Positions 1 to 5,376 of a DNA stretch of 6,998 bases are shown here, piece after piece. A model generated the notes under the pieces. That model was not told the origin of the DNA and made no database searches. It saw only the letters and a program-made list of their open reading frames with translations. The position numbers and the translations under genes were made by a program. Position 1 is the stretch's first letter; each line of letters opens with the position of its first letter. The stretch comes from an uncultured Pseudomonadota bacterium (GTDB taxonomy: Bacteria; Pseudomonadota; Alphaproteobacteria; Rs-D84): assembly GCA_947303165.1 (NCBI GenBank), contig CAMYXE010000037.1, positions 1 through 6,998 of the forward strand, given 5' to 3'.

Positions 1-474
1 AAGCCCCATGCCGTTTATGATTGATTCACGCAGTGACTGGTTAAACAATGAATTTATCCCATTGGGTAACGCACCGCCGTTAACACAGGCCAAAACGTCA
101 TTCATACAGTTATCAACAGTATATGTCGAATTTCTGACGCCACCATCGGGGCATTCCACCGGTACATCTGGATCGACTGGTGTTGGCGGGTTTGGTCCCG
201 GCGGGGGTGTTGGCCCAGGAGGTGTTGGCCCAGGGTTTGGGTTATCTGTGTTTGAATTTATATCATGACTGCTTTGTGTCATCGTGCCAGTGACGGTCAC
301 AGGTAATACAGGAAGAGAGGGCATACGCGGCGAAGCAGCCGTAGTACGTCCGCGGTTATTCGCAGCAACCGCCGCGGCCCCACGTGCTTGTTCTGCACCA
401 AAACAGGCACACGTCGCGAAGACAATCGATAAACAAATTACACTTTTTTCCAATGTTTTCAGCAAATTTTGCAT
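1..474 (-). CDS. Secreted protein with Pro/Gly-rich linker, 3' end outside window
   Basis: I read 158 codons without a stop from an ATG at 474-472; the C-terminus lies beyond the left edge. The start is fixed by a strong Shine-Dalgarno sequence six bases upstream. Residues 1-27 form a signal peptide (MQNLLKTLEK, then a hydrophobic run holding Cys14, Cys22 and Cys24), with likely cleavage near Gly26/Ala27. Residues 30-50 are Ala/Arg-rich. Residues 78-105 are a Pro/Gly linker (repeats of PGPTPP type followed by PVDPDVPV). A Cys-containing domain then begins with Cys108, Cys123 and Cys130, the last two spaced C-x6-C as in the Cys modules of the minus-strand genes further right. I do not recognise the family. 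The layout of export signal, flexible linker and disulfide-type domain fits a periplasmic or surface protein. A lipoprotein is less likely because no good lipobox precedes Cys22 or Cys24. The plus-strand reading of the same bases is a low-complexity shadow. Confidence 0.8.
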   Translation of the reverse strand, partial: MQNLLKTLEKSVICLSIVFATCACFGAEQARGAAAVAANNRGRTTAASPRMPSLPVLPVTVTGTMTQSSHDINSNTDNPNPGPTPPGPTPPPGPNPPTPVDPDVPVECPDGGVRNSTYTVDNCMNDVLACVNGGALPNGINSLFNQSLRESIINGMGL

Positions 475-480
475 GAAAAA

Positions 481-488
481 CCCTCCTT
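481..488 (-). promoter_or_regulatory. Strong ribosome binding site of the leftward secreted-protein gene
   Basis: On the minus strand the sequence AAGGAGGG lies 6 bases before the ATG at 474. This is close to a perfect anti-16S match and decides the start of the leftward gene, which would otherwise have been missed because its 3' end is outside the window. Confidence 0.8.
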
Positions 489-500
489 TTTATCTCTAAT

Positions 501-506
501 AGTATA
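501..506 (-). promoter_or_regulatory. Possible -10 element for the leftward secreted-protein gene
   Basis: Minus-strand TATACT, preceded by TGTGA, would place the transcription start near 494 and give a leader of about 20 bases that contains the ribosome binding site. I see no good -35 at 16-18 bases, only a T-run, so this is a weak call based on position and the -10 match alone. Confidence 0.3.
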
Positions 507-543
507 TCACATAAAAGGCCTATAAAAAAGTGTTTTTGTGTAA

Positions 544-567
544 AAATTTTGAAAAATGTTAAAATTT
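544..567. repeat. A/T inverted repeat between divergent promoters
   Basis: AAATTTT and AAAATTT form perfect 7-base arms around a 10-base centre, just upstream of the -35 at 578. It could be an UP-like A/T element or a regulator site serving both divergent genes. In sequence this rich in A and T, chance is a real alternative. Confidence 0.3.
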
Positions 568-577
568 ATCATTAGTG

Positions 578-605
578 TTGACAGATAATAAAAAATGTCT
601 ATAAT
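578..605 (+). promoter_or_regulatory. Near-consensus sigma70-type promoter of the 615 gene
   Basis: TTGACA at 578-583 and TATAAT at 600-605 are separated by 16 bases. Both hexamers are perfect. The -10 lies inside a perfect 12-base palindrome, CTATAATTATAG (599-610). The expected transcription start is near 612, only a few bases before the ATG at 615. The spacer resembles that of the promoter at 4598-4625. Confidence 0.8.
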
Positions 606-614
606 TATAGTGAG

Positions 615-1700
615 ATGGCAAAAGGTTCAGAATTTTTTGAAAAGTCAAAACACACGATTGTGTGGACGGTTTTGTACGTCCTGTTTATGTGGGTGGTTTT
701 GAGGTATTTGTTTAACTTTAATATGTTTTCTTTGGCGCATTGGACCAAGATGTTGCATGTGCAATTGCATGGATTTGCGGGATTTGTTTTTGGGGTATTG
801 GTTTTGGCGGCGGTGCCATTGTATGTTGCAACGGTTGTATTAACGGCGCGAAATAAAGGTATACCAATAAAGATTCCGTTACCAAATTGTTTGACAGAAA
901 AACCGAAACAAGTACAAGAACCTGAACCAGAGCCTATTGTTTCGGAACAGGAAATTTTACCTGAATTGCCACATGGTGTGCCTGCGGAAATGCGTGAAAC
1001 ATTTATGCGTGCCAAAAAAAATTATGGTTCGCATCAACGTTCAGTATTCAATCGACCAATGCATTTTGATGATTCTCCGGTTGCGGCAACTGTTGTTCGG
1101 ACCCCAGAAAATATTGCGCAACCTGTGGATGTTCCAAAATCTATGCCGTCGACACCTGTGCCAACAATTGCGGATGCAATAACCGAGATTCCAAGTGATA
1201 CGGTTCCGACATTACCGATTCCAACAGATTTTGATGTGTCTGTTGACGATTCGTCTAATTCAGATATTCCTGTTTTTTCGGATATAAAATTTGATGATGA
1301 TATTGAAGATGAAAAACTGGATGAAAAAGACACCGTTGCCGAAAATGTAAAAGAAAATAGTGTTCAAAAAATGATAAATGACGCCGGGTATGAAACGAAA
1401 TTACAGGGTAATTTGATTCTTGTAAATAATTGTGCCGTCGCGGTCCATGATGAAGATGATTTTTGGGTTGCCGATGAAATAGATTGGTTTGCCGCAGGTC
1501 GTCAAAAACCATCACCGATTGTTGAATTGAAAAAGGCCAAGGAAGAGCAGGGGTTAAACCCAATTTTATATATAGTTAATAATAACATTATGGATTATGA
1601 CAAGCTGGTTGAAACTTGGCGCAAAGACGGAATTACAATTGCCACAAATAATGATGAATTAATTGAATCAATAAAAGCGGACAAGAAAGTTTCGGATTAA
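615..1700 (+). CDS. Two-helix membrane protein with acidic linker and unrecognised soluble C-terminal domain
   Basis: A 361-residue protein. Two hydrophobic helices lie near residues 14-33 and 55-77, with a short loop between them, so N- and C-termini are on the same side, probably the cytoplasm. Residues 95-245 are a long low-complexity linker rich in Pro, Glu, Asp and Ser (EPEPEP near 102, DDDIEDE near 228). A compact domain follows at about 248-355. It starts with QKMINDAGYET, has a strand-like GNLILVNN, an acidic loop HDEDDFWVADEIDWF, then IVELKKAKEEQ and LNPILYIVNNN, and ends with a helix. Strand-helix alternation suggests an alpha/beta fold; a nuclease-like fold is possible but unproven. 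No signal peptide, no SD, and a promoter about 3 bases upstream imply a leaderless mRNA. It stands alone, converging on the broken minus-strand gene with no terminator visible between them. The function is unknown. Confidence 0.85.
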   Translation: MAKGSEFFEKSKHTIVWTVLYVLFMWVVLRYLFNFNMFSLAHWTKMLHVQLHGFAGFVFGVLVLAAVPLYVATVVLTARNKGIPIKIPLPNCLTEKPKQVQEPEPEPIVSEQEILPELPHGVPAEMRETFMRAKKNYGSHQRSVFNRPMHFDDSPVAATVVRTPENIAQPVDVPKSMPSTPVPTIADAITEIPSDTVPTLPIPTDFDVSVDDSSNSDIPVFSDIKFDDDIEDEKLDEKDTVAENVKENSVQKMINDAGYETKLQGNLILVNNCAVAVHDEDDFWVADEIDWFAAGRQKPSPIVELKKAKEEQGLNPILYIVNNNIMDYDKLVETWRKDGITIATNNDELIESIKADKKVSD

Positions 1701-1727
1701 TATAATTTGGCAAATATATGTTGAAGT

Positions 1728-1815
1728 TTACAGACCGCCCGTTAATTCATTAATGATCTCTTGTGGTTTGTATGAATCTGCAACTGCTGCTCCGGGTTTT
1801 GTATTGCCTTGTGCA
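1728..1815 (-). pseudogene. Out-of-frame C-terminal tail of the broken Cys-rich gene
   Basis: Just after the TAA at 1818-1816, another minus frame gives 28 sense codons from 1814 to 1731 and then TAA at 1730-1728. It reads AQGNTKPGAAVADSYKPQ and ends NELTGGL, with the composition of the upstream Lys/Ala/Asp-rich segment. This frame is closed upstream by a stop at 1847-1845, so a one-base gain (or two-base loss) between 1816 and 1844 would explain it. I read it as the original C-terminus, cut off by a frameshift. A chance open stretch of this length is possible but the residues look protein-like. Confidence 0.5.
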
Positions 1816-2511
1816 TTATTCTTCTTTGTGTATAAACTTGTCCGTTATTGCTTTTAGTGCTTCGTCTGAAACATCAATTTTATCTGGGCCGATTCGTTCT
1901 GCCTCTGCGGCTTTTGTTGAAAGTTCTTTAATTTGTCCGAATTTGCTTGGGTCAATTTTATCTGGGCCGAGTTGCCCCGCCTTGGCCGATGTTAATTGAA
2001 GTGGTTCTTCTGCTTTTTTTGTTTGTGGGAGGTCGATTGTTGTGCTTGGTTCGCGTGCGTCACCTTCATAATATTTTTGACAACCCTCTATAATTTTCGC
2101 GGCTTTTTCTTTTTCTGAATATTTGCCTCCAGCGATTTGACCACTGGCATTTGCTGCAGCCATGCCTGCTTCTGGGTTGAAATATCCTGCAGCCGCGGTT
2201 GTTACTACATTAGCGAAATCGCCTGTAATCTTTAAAGCCGTTTTAGCAATGTCAACTTTATGGCTAGCATATATGTTCTTTCTAAGCTCTTCGCACTCTT
2301 CTTTCCTCATTGTTTCCGCATTTGGAACGCATGTATTTTGGTCTGTGCGTTCGTACCCATTTTTGCACGATACGTTGCAATTTCCTCCCTCATCATATTT
2401 AGCAGATTTCACGTGTGTTCTATCTGACAGTGTGTCGCTGCAATCTGTTCCCTTCTTTTTGGCTTCTTTATCTGCGGCCTTCTTGGCTTTTTGTGTTTGC
2501 AAGGCACGATC
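1816..2511 (-). pseudogene. Downstream part of the broken Cys-rich gene, after the in-frame TGA
   Basis: This segment is in the same frame as the upstream ORF ending at 2512. Only the TGA at 2514-2512 separates them, followed by Asp, Arg, Ala and then a TTG at 2502 that could be misread as a start. The segment has no Shine-Dalgarno sequence, no signal peptide, and its first ATG is about 80 codons in (ETMRKEEC), so it is unlikely to be an independent gene. About 231 residues follow the TGA. They include a Lys-rich helix (KAKKAADKEAKKKG), an EGF-like Cys cluster (NCNVSCKNGYERTDQNTC), a helical region with a Gly/Ala patch (VVTTAAAGYFNPEAGMAAANA) and two 26-residue repeats starting GPDKID at the end. 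The frame stops early at TAA 1818-1816, where a frameshift seems to cut off a further tail. Readthrough of the UGA is the main alternative. Confidence 0.6.
1874..1970 (-). repeat. Two direct 19-base repeats encoding GPDKID
   Basis: The 19 bases TCAATTTTATCTGGGCCGA (plus strand) occur at 1874-1892 and 1952-1970, exactly 78 bases apart, which equals 26 codons. On the minus strand each encodes GPDKID, and the flanking residues are similarly helical. This is a 26-residue tandem protein repeat near the C-terminus of the broken gene. Confidence 0.8.
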
Positions 2512-3654
2512 TCATGCACCCGATGTGACCAAGCCAGCTGCGGTTCCAACGCCTGCGCCCAACATTGCCGAAGATGCGGATGTTTGCGCGCGTGTTAAGC
2601 GGTATGCATTTTCTTTGAATGTTGTAACATCTATTCCAAACCAGTTTGCATTGCATTGGAAACTGTCGCCAGCATACAATTTCTTGGATGCTTTTGGTGT
2701 TGTGGCATCATCGCCTGCAAAGAAATTGACCGTATAAACGCAATCTAGTGTGCGTTCATCAAACATTGCGCCCAAACGATTACATTGTCCTTGCATAAGT
2801 TTGCGTAATTCATACAGGCGTTCCTCGTCTTTTTTTGCCTGGGCTGTGGCAACGTTGCGTAAATCACCAAATACACCCATCACGCGTCCCGCCAGTCCGC
2901 TATCTTGTTCTTTGCATTCTTTGGCAATACTTGCGCATTTTGAAACTGCTTTATCTCCGTCCGATTTAGCAAGACATTTGTCTAATGTTGCACCACATTC
3001 GCCAAATATGCACGAATTGTACCGATTCCCACACGTTAACACAGACTGGTAATACGATAGACGGACATTCATATCCCTATCGGCCAAAATTTCTGGTGCA
3101 AGCAATGCATATTCATGACCAGAGCACGTTGTTTTACGACGACATGAATCGATTTTCTCGCTCCACATAGTTGTATTGTCGCCAGAACATTTTGTAAAAT
3201 CAGATCCGCATTTTTCCGACATACATTTACGAAGTGCTTGATCGCATTTGTTTGCCCCGGTCGTTCCTGACGCAGTGTCGCTGGATTTGTTGCCTTCGTT
3301 ATCAAGTAATGCACGTTGGCGGCGTATGCGTTCGGCCATATCTGATGCCGATTTATCTGTGGCCCCCGCGCCCAGGTCTGCCATGATATCATCGAACTGT
3401 GATGTTTTGTTGTCCACAATGATGACGGGTTCTGGTTCAGGTTCTGGCTCGATCTCTGGTTCTATTTCTGGTTCTGTTTCAATAACTTCAGTTTTTACAG
3501 TAGTCTTTTGAACAGTTGTTGCTGGTGCGCGTGCCCCAGTACGATTTGTGCGTGCAGTGCCTTTGGATGCCGCGTATGTATCAGATGTGGCGACACCAAA
3601 TGTGACGACAATCGCTAGCATCAATCTGTAAAAATTTTTTGTCGTTTCTTTCAT
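2512..3654 (-). CDS. Secreted Cys-rich protein, N-terminal part of a gene ended by in-frame TGA
   Basis: A 380-residue reading frame from ATG 3654-3652 to TGA 2514-2512, starting 6 bases after the stop of the upstream gene, so it is probably cotranscribed and translationally coupled; no clear SD is seen. Residues 1-28 are a signal peptide ending DTYAA. Residues 50-76 are a Glu-Pro stretch (EIEPEIEPEPEPEP). A Cys-rich core follows with two copies of C-x6-C-x4-C-x6-C: Cys137/144/149/156 and Cys208/215/220/227. Other cysteines are at 171, 177, 240, 247, 291, 305 and 334, which makes 15 in all. Residues 266-290 are a charged helix. The end (361-380) is a Gly/Ala membrane-type segment that stops abruptly at GLVTSGA, and the frame continues sensibly after the TGA. 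The full gene was probably about 612-640 residues. The family is unrecognised; a periplasmic or envelope-anchored disulfide protein is inferred. Confidence 0.75.
   Translation of the reverse strand: MKETTKNFYRLMLAIVVTFGVATSDTYAASKGTARTNRTGARAPATTVQKTTVKTEVIETEPEIEPEIEPEPEPEPVIIVDNKTSQFDDIMADLGAGATDKSASDMAERIRRQRALLDNEGNKSSDTASGTTGANKCDQALRKCMSEKCGSDFTKCSGDNTTMWSEKIDSCRRKTTCSGHEYALLAPEILADRDMNVRLSYYQSVLTCGNRYNSCIFGECGATLDKCLAKSDGDKAVSKCASIAKECKEQDSGLAGRVMGVFGDLRNVATAQAKKDEERLYELRKLMQGQCNRLGAMFDERTLDCVYTVNFFAGDDATTPKASKKLYAGDSFQCNANWFGIDVTTFKENAYRLTRAQTSASSAMLGAGVGTAAGLVTSGA
2974..3033 (-). other. Second C-x6-C-x4-C-x6-C module in the 3654 gene
   Basis: Codons 208-227 carry Cys208, Cys215, Cys220 and Cys227, with a GECG centre. 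The spacing is identical to the module at codons 137-156 of the same protein and codons 154-173 of the upstream gene. Confidence 0.7.
3187..3246 (-). other. First C-x6-C-x4-C-x6-C module in the 3654 gene
   Basis: Codons 137-156 carry Cys137, Cys144, Cys149 and Cys156, with the core KCGSDF. The upstream gene has KCGSTF at the matching place. Identical spacing plus shared KCGS-x-F points to common ancestry, not only shared composition. Confidence 0.75.
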
Positions 3655-3660
3655 ATTTTT

Positions 3661-4524
3661 TTACTTTAATACTGTGCACGCTGTGTCATAGAACTTGCAC
3701 AACTGGGTTGCCATTGATTTTTCTGTTGAACTTTCGCATTTGCCACGCATATTGTTTTCACATACGGTTTCAATACAGTTTTTTGCGGCGCTACCATTTT
3801 TGCAACCATTCATAGCATTGGCTAATTTAGTTTCTCGTGTTTTTTTGTAACCTGCTGCGATGTTCTGAACCAGTGCTTCACGGTTATCCAATGTTTTTTT
3901 GCGTGTAGCCGCAATTGTCTTTTTTAAATCGGCCATGTAGTCTTCGCAGCCACTGGCCTCGGCCCCACATTCTGCAACAAACCTATCAAAATCAGAATCC
4001 TGATCGCACGAATCAAATGTTGAACCACACTTTTTGTTAATGCATTCTGTGAATGTTGTATTGCACTTGTTTTTGGTTGGTTTGGTGTTAAGACTTTGTG
4101 CCGCGTTTGCAATTTGCATTGTCACACCCGCCGCCTTGCAGGATTGTTCGATAAGTTTATCATACGCAGACGATGCATCATCAGGTGTGCAACTTGGTAA
4201 TTTTTTTATGCATTCAGTCGTTGCCCATATGTAGCGTTTACCAGGGTCCGATGGTGCCTTTTTTAAATCTTTTTCGCTTATGGCATATTTGGTAGATTGT
4301 CCAACGGTAACACTGCTTAGGCCTTTTTGTGCCGGTGGTTCGCCCGCACCAGATGTTCCGCAATATTGACAACGCGCCGCGGGATTCATACTGGCATTAA
4401 TTGCACAAGCAGAATCAAGACAACGTGTCAAGTTTGTCTTGGAACATTTTGAAGCCGCAGCGTGCGCACCAAATGCGCTGAACGTCGCAAACACCATAAT
4501 TAAGAGTAGGCTAGTTCTCTTCAT
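3661..4524 (-). CDS. Secreted 20-cysteine protein, first gene of the leftward unit
   Basis: A 287-residue protein with a clear signal peptide (MKRTSLLLIM, hydrophobic core, then GAHAAA; cleavage near residue 24). The start is the ATG at 4524-4522, about 14 bases downstream of the predicted transcription start, with only a weak GAGAGA before it. The mature part has 20 cysteines, an even number that fits ten disulfides. They fall in related clusters: Cys27/35/40/52, Cys154/161/166/173 (exact C-x6-C-x4-C-x6-C with KCGSTF) and Cys241/250/255/263 (C-x8-C-x4-C-x7-C). Residues 195-235 are a Lys/Arg-rich helix. The next gene starts 6 bases after its TAA and carries the same module, so the two products may act together in the periplasm or at the outer membrane. 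The exact family is unknown. Disulfide formation by a Dsb-type system is inferred from composition. Confidence 0.85.
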   Translation of the reverse strand: MKRTSLLLIMVFATFSAFGAHAAASKCSKTNLTRCLDSACAINASMNPAARCQYCGTSGAGEPPAQKGLSSVTVGQSTKYAISEKDLKKAPSDPGKRYIWATTECIKKLPSCTPDDASSAYDKLIEQSCKAAGVTMQIANAAQSLNTKPTKNKCNTTFTECINKKCGSTFDSCDQDSDFDRFVAECGAEASGCEDYMADLKKTIAATRKKTLDNREALVQNIAAGYKKTRETKLANAMNGCKNGSAAKNCIETVCENNMRGKCESSTEKSMATQLCKFYDTACTVLK

Positions 4525-4544
4525 TCTCTCGTTTCAATGTGTTG

Positions 4545-4573
4545 ATTATATCAAAAAAACGCAATTGTTGCAA
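4545..4573 (-). promoter_or_regulatory. Promoter of the leftward Cys-rich unit
   Basis: On the minus strand, TTGCAA (4573-4568, 4 of 6 to consensus) and a perfect TATAAT (4550-4545) are 17 bases apart. The start of transcription would be near 4538, giving a leader of about 14 bases. It lies back to back with the rightward promoter at 4598-4625. Confidence 0.65.
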
Positions 4574-4597
4574 AATATATTTTTTTAAATTTTTCCA

Positions 4598-4625
4598 TTG
4601 ACAACATAAAAAATTTGTCTATAAT
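4598..4625 (+). promoter_or_regulatory. Consensus sigma70-type promoter of the lipoprotein gene
   Basis: TTGACA (4598-4603) and TATAAT (4620-4625) are both perfect, 16 bases apart. The transcription start should fall near 4632, leaving a leader of about 26 bases with the ribosome binding site. The end of its spacer (TTTGTC) and the overall A-tract match the promoter at 578-605. Confidence 0.85.
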
Positions 4626-4644
4626 AATACCAAGAAACAAAACC

Positions 4645-4652
4645 AAGGAGGT
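4645..4652 (+). promoter_or_regulatory. Ideal ribosome binding site of the lipoprotein gene
   Basis: AAGGAGGT ends 5 bases before the ATG at 4658. Together with a consensus promoter it predicts an abundant product, in contrast to the weak or absent sites before the genes at 615, 3654, 4524 and 5408. Confidence 0.85.
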
Positions 4653-4657
4653 TTGAC

Positions 4658-5293
4658 ATGAACAAAAAAAATGGAAATTTATTAGTAACAGGCTGGTGTG
4701 CTTTGCTTTTATTAGTGGGGGTAAGTTGTAGCCAGAATAAAGGTAACGGCAAATTTATTGGTGGTAAACAAGAATCTAAACCAGCCCAGGTTGTGAATAA
4801 TTTTTACGGTGAAACGTATATCGGTGAAAATACGATAATATATCAGGAATGTTGTGACGATGTTCCAGATGTCCCGGATTCTACGGATTTGGTAAAACCG
4901 TTGCCCAAGGACAGTGTTGTTGAACAAAAAACTGATACAGTTCACGTAAATGAAGCTGATACAATTCGCGCAAAAGATTGTAATGATTGTGGTGATGTAG
5001 TCATAATTATCAATAATAATTTTTCGGCAGTTAATAATAACACTAATGTTAGCAACAGTGTTAGCAGCAGTAACAATAATAGTGTGAATATTAACACGAA
5101 TACTAATACGAATACTAACACAAATACGGTTGTGCCAGAACCCAGACCAGAACCGAAACCAAAACCACAACCGAAACCAAAACCACAACCGAAACCAAAA
5201 CCGAAGCCAAAACCAAAACCGAAAGAACCGCAACTGGATACGTTGCAGATTCATGTGAAATTTCATTTGGAATCTAGGGTCAGAGGTATCTAA
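4658..5293 (+). CDS. Asn-rich and Pro-Lys-rich lipoprotein
   Basis: A 211-residue predicted lipoprotein. Residues 1-23 are a lipoprotein signal (basic start, LLLLVGVS) followed by Cys24, the likely lipidated residue. Residues 45-63 hold a strand-forming segment, VVNNFYGETYIGENTIIYQ, followed by Cys65-Cys66. A second Cys pair (C108-N-D-C111) precedes VVIIINNNF. Residues 119-157 hold 18 Asn and end with six Asn-Thr pairs. Residues 160-189 are an almost strict Pro-x alternation (mostly Pro-Lys, some Pro-Glu and Pro-Gln), a form that makes stiff extended rods, as in the periplasm-spanning part of TonB. The last 20 residues (LDTLQIHVKFHLE) look like a short amphipathic strand. It is a single-gene unit with a strong promoter, an ideal ribosome binding site and a strong terminator, which suggests a highly expressed envelope component. 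A role in linking outer membrane and cell wall is inference only; no family is recognised. Confidence 0.85.
   Translation: MNKKNGNLLVTGWCALLLLVGVSCSQNKGNGKFIGGKQESKPAQVVNNFYGETYIGENTIIYQECCDDVPDVPDSTDLVKPLPKDSVVEQKTDTVHVNEADTIRAKDCNDCGDVVIIINNNFSAVNNNTNVSNSVSSSNNNSVNINTNTNTNTNTNTVVPEPRPEPKPKPQPKPKPQPKPKPKPKPKPKEPQLDTLQIHVKFHLESRVRGI
5093..5128 (+). repeat. Asn-Thr dipeptide repeat in coding sequence
   Basis: Twelve codons alternate AAY and ACN, giving six Asn-Thr pairs (residues 146-157). The codons vary (AAC/AAT, ACG/ACT/ACA), so the run has been kept at protein level and is not a recent slippage product. Confidence 0.85.
5153..5224 (+). repeat. 18-base tandem repeat encoding Pro-Lys-Pro-Lys-Pro-Gln
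   Basis: The unit CCGAAACCAAAACCACAA occurs exactly at 5153-5170 and 5171-5188, followed by two diverged copies at 5189-5206 and 5207-5224. Exact neighbouring copies suggest that repeat number can change and so alter the length of the Pro-rich rod. Confidence 0.85.
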
Positions 5294-5315
5294 TTATAAG
5301 GTGATGTGAACATAT

Positions 5316-5349
5316 ATAAACGGAGCAGTTTTTGTTCCGTTTATTTTTT
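5316..5349 (+). terminator. Intrinsic terminator of the lipoprotein gene
   Basis: A 12-base-pair stem (ATAAACGGAGCA with TGTTCCGTTTAT, one G-U pair) closes a 5-base loop GTTTT and is followed by a run of six T (5344-5349). It lies 22 bases after the TAA at 5291-5293. The first T of the run is shared with the stem. Confidence 0.85.
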
Positions 5350-5376
5350 GCTAGACACACAATAAAATTCTATGAT
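5348..5376 (+). promoter_or_regulatory. Promoter of the large ankyrin-like protein, overlapping the terminator
   Basis: TTGCTA (5348-5353) and TATGAT (5371-5376) are 17 bases apart, matching consensus at 4 and 5 positions. The -35 begins inside the T-run of the preceding terminator, so the two units are packed with no spare sequence. The start would be near 5383, giving a leader of about 25 bases with a weak GAGAG before the ATG at 5408. Confidence 0.55.

Noticed and set aside
8..268. Plus-strand frame with Gly-rich C-terminus
   Set aside because: It is the antisense shadow of the Pro/Gly linker of the minus-strand gene, which has a signal peptide and strong ribosome binding site.
605..1015. 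Minus-strand 136-codon frame over the start of the 615 gene
   Set aside because: Its composition is that of an antisense shadow, and the plus frame has a consensus promoter and clear membrane helices.
1701..1727. Bidirectional terminator between the convergent genes
   Set aside because: I looked for a GC stem with a T-run on either strand and found only weak A/T pairings.
2512..2514. UGA read as Trp throughout the organism (code 4)
   Set aside because: I count 12 Trp codons in the other frames and all are TGG, with no other in-frame TGA. Code 4 genomes usually use TGA often for Trp. A local lesion or readthrough fits better.
2162..2737. Plus-strand 191-codon frame
   Set aside because: It has no ribosome binding site or promoter and lies opposite the Cys-rich gene, whose minus frame explains the sequence on both sides of the TGA.
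5153..5224. CRISPR-like direct repeats
   Set aside because: The copies abut without spacers, are 18 bases long and encode an in-frame Pro-Lys rod.
4712..5266. Minus-strand 184-codon frame rich in Phe, Trp and Arg
   Set aside because: It is the reverse reading of the Pro-Lys and Asn-Thr repeats in the lipoprotein gene, with no start signals of its own.
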